The notes below the pieces were generated by a model that was not told the origin of the DNA, did not search any database, and saw only the letters and a list, made by a program, of their open reading frames with translations. Positions 45,449-53,850 of a stretch of 64,000 bases of DNA are shown piece by piece. The first letter of the stretch is position 1; every line of letters starts with the position of its first letter. The position numbers were made by a program, and so were the translations under genes. Origin of the DNA: an uncultured Rickettsiales bacterium (GTDB lineage Bacteria; Pseudomonadota; Alphaproteobacteria; Rs-D84); contig URBZ01000002.1 in the NCBI GenBank assembly GCA_900546225.1, forward strand, positions 1 through 64,000. Reading direction: 5' to 3'.

Positions 45449-46089
45449 TGAAAAAACTGATTATGTTTTTGACTGGTCTGATGTTGCTGGTACTGACGTT
45501 TGGGGCGTTGTATCTGGGTGGTGCAATTTATGATGCCGGCGAAAAACGCAGCATTGATACGTTCTTTTTCCAGCCAAATAATTTGTCCGCCGATCGCCCT
45601 GGGGAATTACAGACCCCCGATGAAATGGGCGAAAGCCGTATTTTGAATATGCTGGTTGATCGGTATGTTACGGAATATTTCTATGTGATTCCGGATCGTG
45701 AAAACATTGCGCGCCGCACCCGTTCGGACAGTGTGTTGGCCCGCATGTCTGGCGCGGACGTATTTCGCACATGGCAAAACACGGTTGCCAATGAAATTCA
45801 GACAATGGCCGAACACGGCACAATGCGTACCGCCGCGATTGTTGGCGAAATATTGCGTCCCACCGGCAGTGATTATTGGCAGGCGGACTATGAATTGCGC
45901 ACGTGGAACGTGGCAAATGATTTGTCCGTTGCGCCCACTGTTACGCGTGGCACGATGTATATGAAAATCAGATATGAATCCGGTCTGCGTGATTCTATTG
46001 TGGATTATGGCGTGCACCGGTATCTGGACAATGGTGGCGATCCTGCGAATCTGTTTAAGTTCGAGGTGCGCGAGGTTATTATCAGATAA
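45448..46089 (+). CDS. Second VirB8-like protein
   Basis: 213 residues. N-terminal membrane helix (LIMFLTGLMLLVLTFGALYLGG) and a periplasmic domain with NMLVDRYVTEYFYVIPDRENIARR and YWQADYELRTWNV, which fits the NTF2-like fold of VirB8. Start overlaps the stop of the first VirB8-like gene by one base. Two different VirB8 proteins also occur in the T4SS of Rickettsiales. No other T4SS parts are in this window. Confidence 0.65.
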   Translation: MKKLIMFLTGLMLLVLTFGALYLGGAIYDAGEKRSIDTFFFQPNNLSADRPGELQTPDEMGESRILNMLVDRYVTEYFYVIPDRENIARRTRSDSVLARMSGADVFRTWQNTVANEIQTMAEHGTMRTAAIVGEILRPTGSDYWQADYELRTWNVANDLSVAPTVTRGTMYMKIRYESGLRDSIVDYGVHRYLDNGGDPANLFKFEVREVIIR

Positions 46090-46106
46090 CATCGTTTTGG
46101 GGTGGT

Positions 46107-46895
46107 ATGAATATGAAAATGCGTTTTGTAATTTTGTTATCTTGGTTGGCAGTGTGCGTTGCACCTGCGATGGCGGCAAATGATGATCCGTTTGATTTTG
46201 ATAACTTTGCAATCACCGACAGTGGGGACGCCGATATCAATGTGGAATCGGTGTCTATCAATGCCGGCGCATCACCCGCGGCGGTGGCGTCATTTGATAT
46301 TGCCGGCGTTATGCTGGGTATGCCATTCGAAGATGTGCAAACATTATTCTTCAAGGACAAGGGGTTATATTCCCCACGCAAAAAAGACAGCATCGTTTAC
46401 ACCATTGCCAAGGATTGGAAATACAATCTGGACTATGAATGTCGCCGCCAAGGGATTGTGATTCCCGCCGAATTGTCCAAGTGTGTGAACAGTTTGGCGC
46501 GCAATCGCGGGTTGCTGTATGCGTCTGAATTACATTTGGAACGTGAAAACACCGGCGAAACAATCGTGGTATATTTTACCAGCAATGCGACAGACAATTT
46601 GGTATGGCGCGTCGTGTATAACAATGATGCCAATGAATTAGAGGGCGCAGACGAGAAATTTGAAAACCAGCGTCAGAAAAAAATTCTGGCATTCTGGCAA
46701 AACGTATTGGACAAGTATGGCGCACCAAACGCTGGCACGGACAAATGGGTATCGACCACAAACGCGTATGACCCAATGATGACGGCGTATTATGGCGCGT
46801 TGGATTTGGTGGACAATGGGCGGTATGCATCTGATGCGGCGAAAAATGTCCAAGACGCCAGAGATAATTTCCAAGCAAAACCGTATGCGTTTTGA
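46107..46895 (+). CDS. Hypothetical exported protein in the VirB8-like operon
   Basis: 262 residues. Signal peptide MNMKMRFVILLSWLAVCVAPAMA, an acidic linker, then a globular part with IAGVMLGMPFEDVQTLFF, two Cys about 30 residues apart (DYECRRQG, LSKCVNSL) and a C-terminal helix. Not recognised. The 17-base gap to the upstream gene points to co-transcription with the VirB8-like pair. Periplasmic location inferred. Confidence 0.7.
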   Translation: MNMKMRFVILLSWLAVCVAPAMAANDDPFDFDNFAITDSGDADINVESVSINAGASPAAVASFDIAGVMLGMPFEDVQTLFFKDKGLYSPRKKDSIVYTIAKDWKYNLDYECRRQGIVIPAELSKCVNSLARNRGLLYASELHLERENTGETIVVYFTSNATDNLVWRVVYNNDANELEGADEKFENQRQKKILAFWQNVLDKYGAPNAGTDKWVSTTNAYDPMMTAYYGALDLVDNGRYASDAAKNVQDARDNFQAKPYAF

Positions 46896-46924
46896 TACGA
46901 TTTGTCTGAATTATGGTGTTGGGT

Positions 46925-47266
46925 ATGAACACATACCAATCTGGGTTATTTGCAGAATTTTGGGCACGCATGTATCTGCGCATGCGGGGGTATCGCATTC
47001 TGGGGCGACGGTACATTACGGGGCGCAATACTGGGCGCGCCGAAATCGACATTATTGCCCGCCACAAAAACGTCATTGTATTCATAGAGGTTAAACGTCG
47101 TCCAAACGTTACCGCTGGTTGGGACGCGATTACACCGGCACAGGCCGTGCGACTGCGTCGTGCGGCGGAAACTTATTTGGCGCGATTGCCACGCCCGTAT
47201 GACGCCCGATTTGATGTGATTATTGTGTGCGGTCTGCGCATATATCACGCCCGCGGCGCGATTTAG
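46925..47266 (+). CDS. YraN/UPF0102 nuclease-fold protein
   Basis: 113 residues with the PD-(D/E)XK-like pattern of the UPF0102 family: GLFAEFWARMYLRMRGYRILGRRY, TGRAEIDIIARHKNVIVFIEVKRR. The family is widespread with no settled function. Start at 46925 in GTTGGGTATG; it follows the exported protein gene by 29 bases. Confidence 0.88.
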   Translation: MNTYQSGLFAEFWARMYLRMRGYRILGRRYITGRNTGRAEIDIIARHKNVIVFIEVKRRPNVTAGWDAITPAQAVRLRRAAETYLARLPRPYDARFDVIIVCGLRIYHARGAI

Positions 47267-47306
47267 GCAGCGGGGAATGTCAACCGTTTTTTTACTGTTT
47301 TTTGTA

Positions 47307-47335
47307 TTGCATTTGGGAATGCAGTCCTGTATAAT
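47307..47335 (+). promoter_or_regulatory. Promoter of the small lipoprotein gene
   Basis: TTGCAT (47307-47312), 17-bp spacer, TATAAT (47330-47335) preceded by TG. Confidence 0.75.
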
Positions 47336-47366
47336 TTCCACGAACTTTTGGAAAAAAGGAGAAACC

Positions 47367-47519
47367 ATGAAAAAAGTTATGTTGGCACTGTTTGCCGTTT
47401 TGACATTGGCTGCATGCACAGGTTCTTACAAATCTGGTAATTGCGAATACGATTTCTTGCTGCACAAAGATATTTCTATCTCCAAATTGATTGGTAATGC
47501 AACAGGCGGTTGCCGCTAA
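47367..47519 (+). CDS. Small lipoprotein
   Basis: 50 residues: MKKVMLALFAVLTLAAC with a lipobox LAAC, then a short soluble tail with Cys (SGNCEYDF, TGGCR). The signal part is nearly identical in style to that of the lipoprotein at 44580. Good SD (AAAAAAGGAGAAA) and its own promoter and terminator. Function unknown; entericidin-like by size only. Confidence 0.75.
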   Translation: MKKVMLALFAVLTLAACTGSYKSGNCEYDFLLHKDISISKLIGNATGGCR

Positions 47520-47521
47520 TA

Positions 47522-47553
47522 ATAAAAACGGGGCGTTTGCCCCGTTTTTATTT
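47522..47553. terminator. Bidirectional terminator
   Basis: AAAAACGGGGCG-TTT-GCCCCGTTTTTA; it separates the lipoprotein gene from the last gene of the phage-like cluster. Confidence 0.85.
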
Positions 47554-47808
47554 TATCACTGCGGTTTTTATCAGTGATACGTCATCGCGAATTGTGTCCA
47601 ATTTTATCTGTAATTGCCCGATGCCTGTTTCCAGTATCGTCGTACGATTTTCCAGTGTTGTAATGCGCGTGTCGGCGCGTTGAATGTCCGCCAGCGATGA
47701 ATCTTGGCGGGCAACCCAATAAATCAGGCCGCCGATAAACGCGATTAAAAACCAACTGTCGCGCAGGGTTGCGATAATTCCACCCAGCGCGTTTGTTTCC
47801 TGTTTCAT
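47548..47808 (-). CDS. Small membrane/coiled-coil protein of the phage-like cluster
   Basis: 86 residues: one membrane helix (SWFLIAFIGGLIYWVA) and a C-terminal coiled coil (DTRITTLENRTTILETGIGQLQIKLDTI). This layout fits a holin- or spanin-like or membrane-anchored virion protein. It overlaps the stop of the 64-residue gene by 4 bases (ATGA) and ends in the bidirectional terminator. Confidence 0.65.
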   Translation of the reverse strand: MKQETNALGGIIATLRDSWFLIAFIGGLIYWVARQDSSLADIQRADTRITTLENRTTILETGIGQLQIKLDTIRDDVSLIKTAVIK

Positions 47809-47999
47809 TTTCGCCCCCGCGATATCATATTTTCAATCATGTGCACCAATGCGCGCTGGGATTCCAGCCCGCGCAATTCGGCGTCCGATGCATTCGGCCC
47901 CAGCACGCGTTCAATCGTCATTCGGCGCAGGTGCTGCAACACCGCCGCACCCGACGCGGTTGAAAATGTACGTGCGTAATTCTGTTCAATTTCGTTCAT
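47805..47999 (-). CDS. Small phage protein (Bbp19-like)
   Basis: 64 residues: NYARTFSTASGAAVLQHLRRMT...GLESQRALVHMIENMI. The pattern Y..TF....G..VL..LR followed by a helix ending in ...R..LV..I resembles the short Bbp19-type proteins found next to podovirus portal genes. Role unknown. It lies 15 bases after the portal gene. Confidence 0.6.
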   Translation of the reverse strand: MNEIEQNYARTFSTASGAAVLQHLRRMTIERVLGPNASDAELRGLESQRALVHMIENMISRGRK

Positions 48000-48014
48000 A
48001 ATTTTTCCCCATGG

Positions 48015-49238
48015 TTAAATCAAGTTTTCCGCCACTGCCATCTGGGCGATGGGTGCAATGTATTTCAGTTCTGCGTCACTGTTCAGCACGATTGGCGCAA
48101 TCACCCCGCGACGAGACAGAATCTGTAATCCGCGGTCGGTCAGCGGCCTGATAAATTCATGCAGCAGCCGCCCATATGTTGCGCCCAAAATTCGCATCAT
48201 ATCGGAATTGCGCGCCATAATTTCGGTCGCAGTCATTTCTTTTTCAGACAGCAATCCCAACCGGTCGGCCAACAGCGCGTGACGAATCCGTTCGCGCAGG
48301 TCTTTTAATATTATTTGCGATACATCAAAATCCGCACCCGACGACAATGGGGTCAGACCTGATGACCCAACTGCCTTTGGTATAATTGCCCCAGGTGTCA
48401 AATTGATATTGTTCAGGTTGATGACGCCGTCATCGTCGGCCTGCCATATGCCAGAAACGGCGATGGTCGCGTTTTTCAAGACCAATTCAACAACCTTGTT
48501 CGCGGTTTTTATGTCTGGTAATGCGCGCAAGACCGGCCCGCGGCCGTATTGTTCGCCGCTCAGCACACTCCACCGGAAAATGATGTAAGGGTTGGTTTCA
48601 AATGTTCCGCGCGCGACGATATTATTTTCAATGTCGCCACCGACATCTAGCCATGCAGTAAATTCTGTACCAACCAACGATTGTACCAATCGCAATGGCG
48701 TCGCAGGGTCGCGTTTTATCTGGTCGGCGATGTCGGCAGGTGGCGTCCACGTTGGGTATTTTTCCAATACTTCGCATGCAGGCATTGTCGCCGTGTGAAA
48801 TACTGCGTTTGGCAAAATCGCAATATCGCGCATAGGCACAGCCGTAAACGAAAACGCCGACGATGCGCCGATTGGCGTTTCCGCCATAAACAGACACGCC
48901 GTCCCCAGAATCACCAAGTCCAGATAGCACTGATGAATGGTGGTATAAAAATTTGAATCATTCAGATTCGCGCGCAGTGCCGCCGTTGCAGCGTCTGCAT
49001 CGGGCGATGCGTCACTTTCCGGAATCAGTGTCAGCCACAGTGATTCAGGTGGTGTCATCAGCGAATATATTGATGCCGCCAGATTATCCACAGCATCCGC
49101 CGCGGTTGCATCAAACAGTGTTGCGACATCTGTATCGTTGGTCGGCATAGTGTATCGCATTGCGGCATCCCACCGTGCCAACCATGGCGCACGCGCGTCC
49201 AGCGCACGCCGATACATTTGTTCTAAATTATTTTGCAT
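48015..49238 (-). CDS. Portal (head-to-tail connector) protein, T7-like
   Basis: 407 residues. The N-terminal half has the podovirus connector pattern (NLAASIYSLMTPPESLWLTL, FYTTIHQCYLDLVILGTACLF), the middle NPYIIFRWSVLSGEQYGRGPVLRALPDIKTANKVVE is the hallmark of this family, and MTATEIMARNSDMMRILGATYGRLLHEF follows. Typical relatives have 500-550 residues, so the C-terminal barrel/crown part is short or missing. The portal ring is the channel for DNA packaging. SD GGAGAAAAC. Confidence 0.88.
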   Translation of the reverse strand: MQNNLEQMYRRALDARAPWLARWDAAMRYTMPTNDTDVATLFDATAADAVDNLAASIYSLMTPPESLWLTLIPESDASPDADAATAALRANLNDSNFYTTIHQCYLDLVILGTACLFMAETPIGASSAFSFTAVPMRDIAILPNAVFHTATMPACEVLEKYPTWTPPADIADQIKRDPATPLRLVQSLVGTEFTAWLDVGGDIENNIVARGTFETNPYIIFRWSVLSGEQYGRGPVLRALPDIKTANKVVELVLKNATIAVSGIWQADDDGVINLNNINLTPGAIIPKAVGSSGLTPLSSGADFDVSQIILKDLRERIRHALLADRLGLLSEKEMTATEIMARNSDMMRILGATYGRLLHEFIRPLTDRGLQILSRRGVIAPIVLNSDAELKYIAPIAQMAVAENLI

Positions 49239-49267
49239 GTTTTCTCCTTTGTTTTGTTGTTAAAAAA

Positions 49268-49298
49268 ATCCCCCGATAAAAATCGGGGGATTGAATGA
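49268..49298 (-). terminator. Terminator after the barrel gene, before portal
   Basis: Minus strand AATCCCCCGAT-TTTT-ATCGGGGGATT then a T run. It isolates the barrel gene from the portal gene downstream. Confidence 0.8.
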
Positions 49299-49313
49299 AC
49301 CAAAAAATTAAAC

Positions 49314-50126
49314 CTAAAATGTCAATCTGGCACCAAGCGAGAATATATTTACAAATGAAATGCCTGAATCGCTTTCTGGTATATATATTTTATCGCTAAT
49401 CGTCAACCCCACATGTTCGGCAACATCAATGACGAAACCAATATGCGCCACAAAACTTTTGTAATTTTCGTCTCCGCTGACTTTGATACCAACACCTTCA
49501 ACATGATTTTTTGCTTTAACGCTGACTTCGGTGTTTATTTGCGAATACCCCAATCCAAAAAAGAATGCACTGTTGCCACTGGCGTCGTTTATATAATTGT
49601 CAAACATTCCGCCAAATGCATGCCCTTTGGCAGCCAGTCCAACCGTCACATTGTTGTATCCGTCAGAAATGGTTATATCATCGCCATCGGATTCCATAAA
49701 ATAATCATAAAATACTGATATTCCAGGATTGTATGTTTGTTGTCGTCCAAAAAAACGCAAACCTGCATTTATGCCAAAGCCAAAGAATCCGTCTGGCATT
49801 CCATCCAAATTATCATCATCATAATCCGCCATAGCATATCCAACCGAACCACCGACGAAACCATTCACATCACTGGACGTTTGGTTGCTGTATGGCTGTT
49901 GATAATAATTAGGGCTTTGGGGAACATACCCATAATCATTGTCATTCTGTTCATATTCTGGGGCAGTGCTGGCAAATAATCGATCACAATATTTGATTCC
50001 ACGTTCATAAACGCAATTATCATAGTTTTTATAATAATTACGCATAACATTTATATCCTTTTGATTAGCAGCTATTGCACTAACACTAATCAACAAACCA
50101 CACACAGACACAAATATTTTTTTCAT
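49314..50126 (-). CDS. Outer-membrane beta-barrel protein lodged in the phage-like cluster
   Basis: 270 residues from ATG at 50126. Signal peptide MKKIFVSVCGLLISVSAIAA, a Tyr/Asn/Gln-rich linker (NDNDYGYVPQSPNYYQQPY), then barrel strands (VNGFVGGSVGYAMADY, GFGINAGLRFF, VAHIGFVIDVAEHVGLTIS) ending in GARLTF. Not a virion protein by appearance. It sits between terminase and portal with its own promoter, leader RNA (copy 2) and terminator, i.e. as an autonomous moron-like unit. In other elements such units change the host surface; function here unknown. Confidence 0.8.
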   Translation of the reverse strand: MKKIFVSVCGLLISVSAIAANQKDINVMRNYYKNYDNCVYERGIKYCDRLFASTAPEYEQNDNDYGYVPQSPNYYQQPYSNQTSSDVNGFVGGSVGYAMADYDDDNLDGMPDGFFGFGINAGLRFFGRQQTYNPGISVFYDYFMESDGDDITISDGYNNVTVGLAAKGHAFGGMFDNYINDASGNSAFFFGLGYSQINTEVSVKAKNHVEGVGIKVSGDENYKSFVAHIGFVIDVAEHVGLTISDKIYIPESDSGISFVNIFSLGARLTF

Positions 50127-50134
50127 TTTCTGAC

Positions 50135-50317
50135 CCTTTTTTCTAAAAAAAGCAACCGCACAAAATCTTGGCGGTTGGAGGTTAGAAACTATGATCAGAT
50201 AGCGTGGCTTATTCTGTGTATTCGCCACCCTCCAACCAAACAGGGCTGGAGGTGTTTTTTGTCCCCACGGACACTGACCACGAGTTTCTACGCTCCATAT
50301 CGGAACACCCGATACGT
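50135..50317 (-). ncRNA. Structured attenuator-like leader RNA, copy 2
   Basis: Minus strand. Hairpin 1 TATCGG-GTGTT-CCGATA (50298-50314). Hairpin 2 GAG-CGTAGAAA-CTC (50282-50295). Segment A CCTCCAGCC (50244-50252), B GGTTGGAGG (50229-50237), C CCTCCAACC (50173-50181). A hairpin GTGGC/GCCAC with a GAATA...GAATAA loop lies between B and C, followed by TTTCTAA. The terminator CAACCGC...GCGGTTG plus seven T (50144-50176) overlaps the end of C. It ends about 15 bases before the start codon of the barrel gene. Confidence 0.75.
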
Positions 50318-50322
50318 TGTGC

Positions 50323-50351
50323 ATTATAACACAAACAGGAACAAAAAACAA
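50323..50351 (-). promoter_or_regulatory. Promoter of leader RNA copy 2
   Basis: Minus strand TTGTTT (50346-50351), 17-bp spacer, TATAAT (50323-50328). Confidence 0.75.
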
Positions 50352-50356
50352 TCAGG

Positions 50357-51202
50357 TTAAACATTGAATTTCGTGTTTGCCGTATAGGCGCGGCCTGTAT
50401 AACCCGCGGGGTGCACGGGTGTCGGCGCGATTGTAATTGCGCCCGCCACCGCGTCCAGACCGTCGTCGTGCCCCGTTCCAATTGGTGACCACCCCATCAT
50501 TTCGGCAACAAATGGTGTTTGCGTTATTTTGCTGTGCGCATACAATCGCCCCGCAGCCAACGTTGGTTCAATCGCGTCCAAGATTCGGTCAACCTTTGGC
50601 CGATTGTTGGTAATACGCGTGATTGTGATTGGCGTGCCGGCACGTATTGCCGCGTCGCGCATTATTTCTGGTAATGCATTTCCAATACCATTTGTTTCAA
50701 TCGTGATGCGTCGCATACCATATCGTCCCAAAAATCCCAGCACACAATCGCACTGATGTGCCAACGGATGCGTGTCGCCATCGGACACCGTCATATATAA
50801 AATGTCGTGAATAAAAACACATCGCGATGCATCATCGCGATACAAGACGACGCACACACTGCCATCGCGACCACGACGTCCCGTCGATGGGTCCCAATAT
50901 GCCGCTGCGCCTGTAATTTTATGCGCGCCAATTTGTGCGGTACGCGCGTCAAACACATCGTCGTATAATCGCATTGCCCCAGGATCCAGACGCGCGCGCG
51001 TTGGCGCGACAGGTTGCAATAACATCTGTGATGCAAAATGACGTGGGCCGGTGGCGTCACGCAATTCTGCAATGCGCGCAGGCGGGAACAATTCAGGCCA
51101 CGCAGACGCACCCGTCGCATCAATTATCGGTATTTTCAATACGTTGTACCCACGTAAAAAAGGCGTTGAAAAACCAAAATTTTTAGATACTATATCAGAC
51201 AT
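50357..51202 (-). CDS. terL: Large terminase, C-terminal nuclease half
   Basis: Terminase residues run from about 51148 (YNVLKIPIIDATGASAWPEL) to the stop, 263 residues. It holds the RNase H-like nuclease: AAYWDPSTGRRGRDG (Asp), RITIETNGIGNALPE (Glu) and TGHDDGLDAVA (Asp), so the metal site looks intact. The ATPase half is 3.4 kb away (54528-55133). The frame continues 18 codons into non-terminase DNA to an ATG at 51202 that lies in the same CATG as the dnaB start; translation from there would add a foreign N terminus. No clear SD. It may be unexpressed, or act as a split subunit. Confidence 0.8.
   Translation of the reverse strand: MSDIVSKNFGFSTPFLRGYNVLKIPIIDATGASAWPELFPPARIAELRDATGPRHFASQMLLQPVAPTRARLDPGAMRLYDDVFDARTAQIGAHKITGAAAYWDPSTGRRGRDGSVCVVLYRDDASRCVFIHDILYMTVSDGDTHPLAHQCDCVLGFLGRYGMRRITIETNGIGNALPEIMRDAAIRAGTPITITRITNNRPKVDRILDAIEPTLAAGRLYAHSKITQTPFVAEMMGWSPIGTGHDDGLDAVAGAITIAPTPVHPAGYTGRAYTANTKFNV
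51166..51193 (+). promoter_or_regulatory. Candidate dnaB promoter giving a leaderless mRNA
   Basis: TTGAAA (51166-51171), 16-bp spacer, TACTAT (51188-51193). The start codon lies 8 bases after the -10 box, so RNA would begin at or next to the ATG. No SD is present. Confidence 0.5.
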
Positions 51203-52751
51203 GGATTTTACCCCTAAAACTTTACCAACGAATTTGGAGGCCGAACAGGCCGTCTTGGCCGCGGTGCTGATGAACAACCGTGCATTGGAACGCATTTCTG
51301 ATTTCTTGAAACCAGAACATTTTTCGCATCCTGCGCACCAAGAAATTTACAAGTTGGCGGAACGTCAATTTGCCGCCGGCATTCCGTTTGATATCATCAC
51401 GGCGAAAAACTATCTGGACCAACAAGGGACGTTGGAATCTGTTGGTGGCGTTGATTACCTGACCCAGTTGGCGGGGGCCGGCGCAACTGTTGTAAATGTT
51501 GAACAATACGCACGCATCGTATACGACAATGCATTGCGTCGTGAACTGATTGAATTGGGGCAATCAATTACCGACAACGCTTTTGTAGAGGATTTAGACA
51601 ATCCTGTTTCAACCCAGATAGAGGTTGCCGAACAAAAGTTATTCAATTTGGCGTCGTCTGGCGAATCCAAGCGCGAGGTTGCACCTATTGCCACCGCATT
51701 GGCTGGCGCACTGAAAGAGGCCGAGGTTGCATACAAGGCCGATGGTAAGTTGTCTGGTCTGACCACGGGTCTGAACGCGTTGGATAAATCCATCAGTGGT
51801 CTGCACCACAGTGATTTGATTATTATCGCGGGTCGTCCGGCAATGGGTAAAACAACGCTGGCGATGAACATTGCGTTCAATGCCGCAAATGCTATTTTAT
51901 CGGGTCGTGCCAACGAACAGTACAAGGGCGCGGTTGTGTTTTTCAGTTTGGAAATGTCCCAAGAACAACTGGCGGCGCGTGTGCTGTCGTCACAGTCCAA
52001 GGTTCCAGCAACCGCCATGCGCGAAGGGTCTTTTTCAGACGAAGAATTTTTGAAAATGACCCAGTATGCACAGGCAATCGGTCGCGTGCCACTGTTTATT
52101 GATGACACCCCTGGGATGTCCGTGCCAATGATTCGCACCCGCGCACGTCGTTTGGCACGCAAGTGTGGTGGAATTGCGTTGATTGTTATTGACTATCTGC
52201 AGTTGATGACGTCCCCAGGCGGTCGCAAAAACGATAACCGTGTCCAAGAAATTTCCGAAATCACACGTGGGCTGAAAATGCTGGCCAAAGAATTAGATGT
52301 TCCAGTCATTGCCCTGTCCCAGTTGTCGCGTAGCGTTGAAAACCGTGATGATAAACGCCCCCAGTTGGCGGACTTGCGTGAATCAGGTTCTATTGAACAG
52401 GACGCTGATATTGTTATGTTCACGTACCGCGAAGAATACTATTTGGAAAATCGCGACCCGTCACAACGTATTTCGGGCAACACCAATGCTAATATTCAGG
52501 AATCGTATCAAAAGCGTTTGGAACGCTCGCGCGGAAAGGCCGACGTTATCATCGGCAAAAACCGTCATGGTCGTCCTGAAACCGTACGTATGGCGTTCTT
52601 TGGCGATTACAGTTTGTTCGACAATCTGGACGAGGTCGAGGCCCGCGGCGAAAATGATTATTCCAACACATCGCCTGCCAAGGAATCAATGGCCGACGAC
52701 ACAGGTGCGCCAGAGCAAATTGACCCATCAGCATTTCCAGACGATTTGTAA
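51201..52751 (+). CDS. dnaB: Replicative DNA helicase DnaB
   Basis: 516 residues, full length. N-terminal helical domain (LPTNLEAEQAVLAAVLMNN...HPAHQEIYKLAERQF), linker, then the RecA-like motor: Walker A IIAGRPAMGKTTLAMN, Walker B ALIVIDYLQLM, ALSQLSRSVENRDDKRPQL and LRESGSIEQDADIV. Hexameric helicase at the replication fork. It looks like the bacterial chromosomal type, not a shortened phage form. It is the first gene of the cassette that splits the terminase gene, on the opposite strand. Whether it is the only dnaB of the cell cannot be judged here. Confidence 0.96.
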   Translation: MDFTPKTLPTNLEAEQAVLAAVLMNNRALERISDFLKPEHFSHPAHQEIYKLAERQFAAGIPFDIITAKNYLDQQGTLESVGGVDYLTQLAGAGATVVNVEQYARIVYDNALRRELIELGQSITDNAFVEDLDNPVSTQIEVAEQKLFNLASSGESKREVAPIATALAGALKEAEVAYKADGKLSGLTTGLNALDKSISGLHHSDLIIIAGRPAMGKTTLAMNIAFNAANAILSGRANEQYKGAVVFFSLEMSQEQLAARVLSSQSKVPATAMREGSFSDEEFLKMTQYAQAIGRVPLFIDDTPGMSVPMIRTRARRLARKCGGIALIVIDYLQLMTSPGGRKNDNRVQEISEITRGLKMLAKELDVPVIALSQLSRSVENRDDKRPQLADLRESGSIEQDADIVMFTYREEYYLENRDPSQRISGNTNANIQESYQKRLERSRGKADVIIGKNRHGRPETVRMAFFGDYSLFDNLDEVEARGENDYSNTSPAKESMADDTGAPEQIDPSAFPDDL

Positions 52752-52777
52752 TTATTTCCTTGCGGCGGACGCAAAAA

Positions 52778-52806
52778 TTGACTAATATTTTGTCAAGAAA
52801 TATTTA
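52778..52806 (+). promoter_or_regulatory. Promoter of the double-HTH regulator
   Basis: TTGACT (52778-52783), 17-bp spacer, TATTTA (52801-52806), AGGAG SD downstream. Confidence 0.6.
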
Positions 52807-52821
52807 ATCAGGAGTTCTGCG

Positions 52822-53829
52822 ATGGCCCAAGAAGAAATCATATTTCCAAATAATATCAGAAACATTCGTATGGCAACCGGTATGAAGATGACCGAATTGG
52901 CACGCCAATCTCATCTGTCTTTGTCCGCCGTGTCCAAGATTGAAAAAGGTGTCCGTCGCCTGAACCAAAAACAGTTGCTGAATATCTGCAACATTTTGGG
53001 TTGCAAGTTGTCCGACATTTTCATCAAGGAAGATGATGCCGTCGCCGACCAGTGGCAGAGTGAAATTAAACGCCGTCTGAATGATAACGAAGACAGCGGT
53101 TTGAAAATCTTTGGCAGTGGTCTGCGCAAGATTCGTCAACAAACCGGCAAAACAATCGCACAGGCCGCCGCAGACGCAGGTATGACATTGTCCGTATATC
53201 ACAAGATAGAGGTTGGCCAGCGCGAAATTTACCAAAACGAAATTGAACCATTGGCGAAATCTTTTGCAATGAGTGCCGAAAAATTGTTCGACAAGATTGC
53301 CACCCTGTACAAATCCGGCGAATTGAACAAGCAAATCAGCAAGGTCAAAGAACGCGTTAAATCCGTATTGATTCCGGACAATCCGGCGTCTGGGATTGAT
53401 ATGCATGGCGGGCTGTATGGCGCAAAATTGTACGACAGTGCGCGCAAAAAACTTGTCCCTGTATTCGGCGTGCCAGATGGCAAATCAATCACATTCAAAA
53501 AATCTGATGAAACAATGATTGTTGCCCCAATGCCGTTGGAGGGTCGCAGCGGTATCTATGCCGTGATTCCAAATTCCAAACGCTTGGGCGGTTTTATCCC
53601 AGAACACGCGTATGTGTTTGCCGATGCCACAACCACGCCTGTGGTTGGCGATTTGGCGGTTTGCGTTGATACTGATTTCGACAAATTAGAACCTGATGCG
53701 GTTGCCACGGCCCAGATTGTCAGTGTCCGCCAAGATTCCAAGGGCAAGGTTTATGGTCAGATTGCATCACCCGAAGAAAAGATTATTGGCCACACCATGC
53801 ACAAGGTTATTATGATTGTTATGGAATAA
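52822..53829 (+). CDS. Regulator with two XRE helix-turn-helix domains and an S24-like C-terminal domain
   Basis: 335 residues. HTH 1 (about 9-66: IRNIRMATGMKMTELARQSHLSLSAVSKIEKG), HTH 2 (about 92-146: LRKIRQQTGKTIAQAAADAGMTLSVYHKIEVG), then a C-terminal beta-rich part (IYAVIPNSKRLGGFIPEHAYVF...VGDLAVCVDTDF) laid out like the peptidase domain of LexA/CI repressors. A Ser sits where the catalytic one would be, but I cannot be sure that self-cleavage is kept. Two HTH units in one chain suggest binding to paired half-sites. It lies between dnaB and an unknown gene inside the terminase-splitting cassette. Confidence 0.85.
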   Translation: MAQEEIIFPNNIRNIRMATGMKMTELARQSHLSLSAVSKIEKGVRRLNQKQLLNICNILGCKLSDIFIKEDDAVADQWQSEIKRRLNDNEDSGLKIFGSGLRKIRQQTGKTIAQAAADAGMTLSVYHKIEVGQREIYQNEIEPLAKSFAMSAEKLFDKIATLYKSGELNKQISKVKERVKSVLIPDNPASGIDMHGGLYGAKLYDSARKKLVPVFGVPDGKSITFKKSDETMIVAPMPLEGRSGIYAVIPNSKRLGGFIPEHAYVFADATTTPVVGDLAVCVDTDFDKLEPDAVATAQIVSVRQDSKGKVYGQIASPEEKIIGHTMHKVIMIVME

Positions 53830-53850
53830 CCATTTCAAACGGAGAGAGAT

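Noticed and set aside
50127..50351. N-terminal extension of the barrel protein through the leader
   Set aside because: The frame is open by chance, but it covers the promoter and RNA hairpins, and the signal peptide starts only at 50126.
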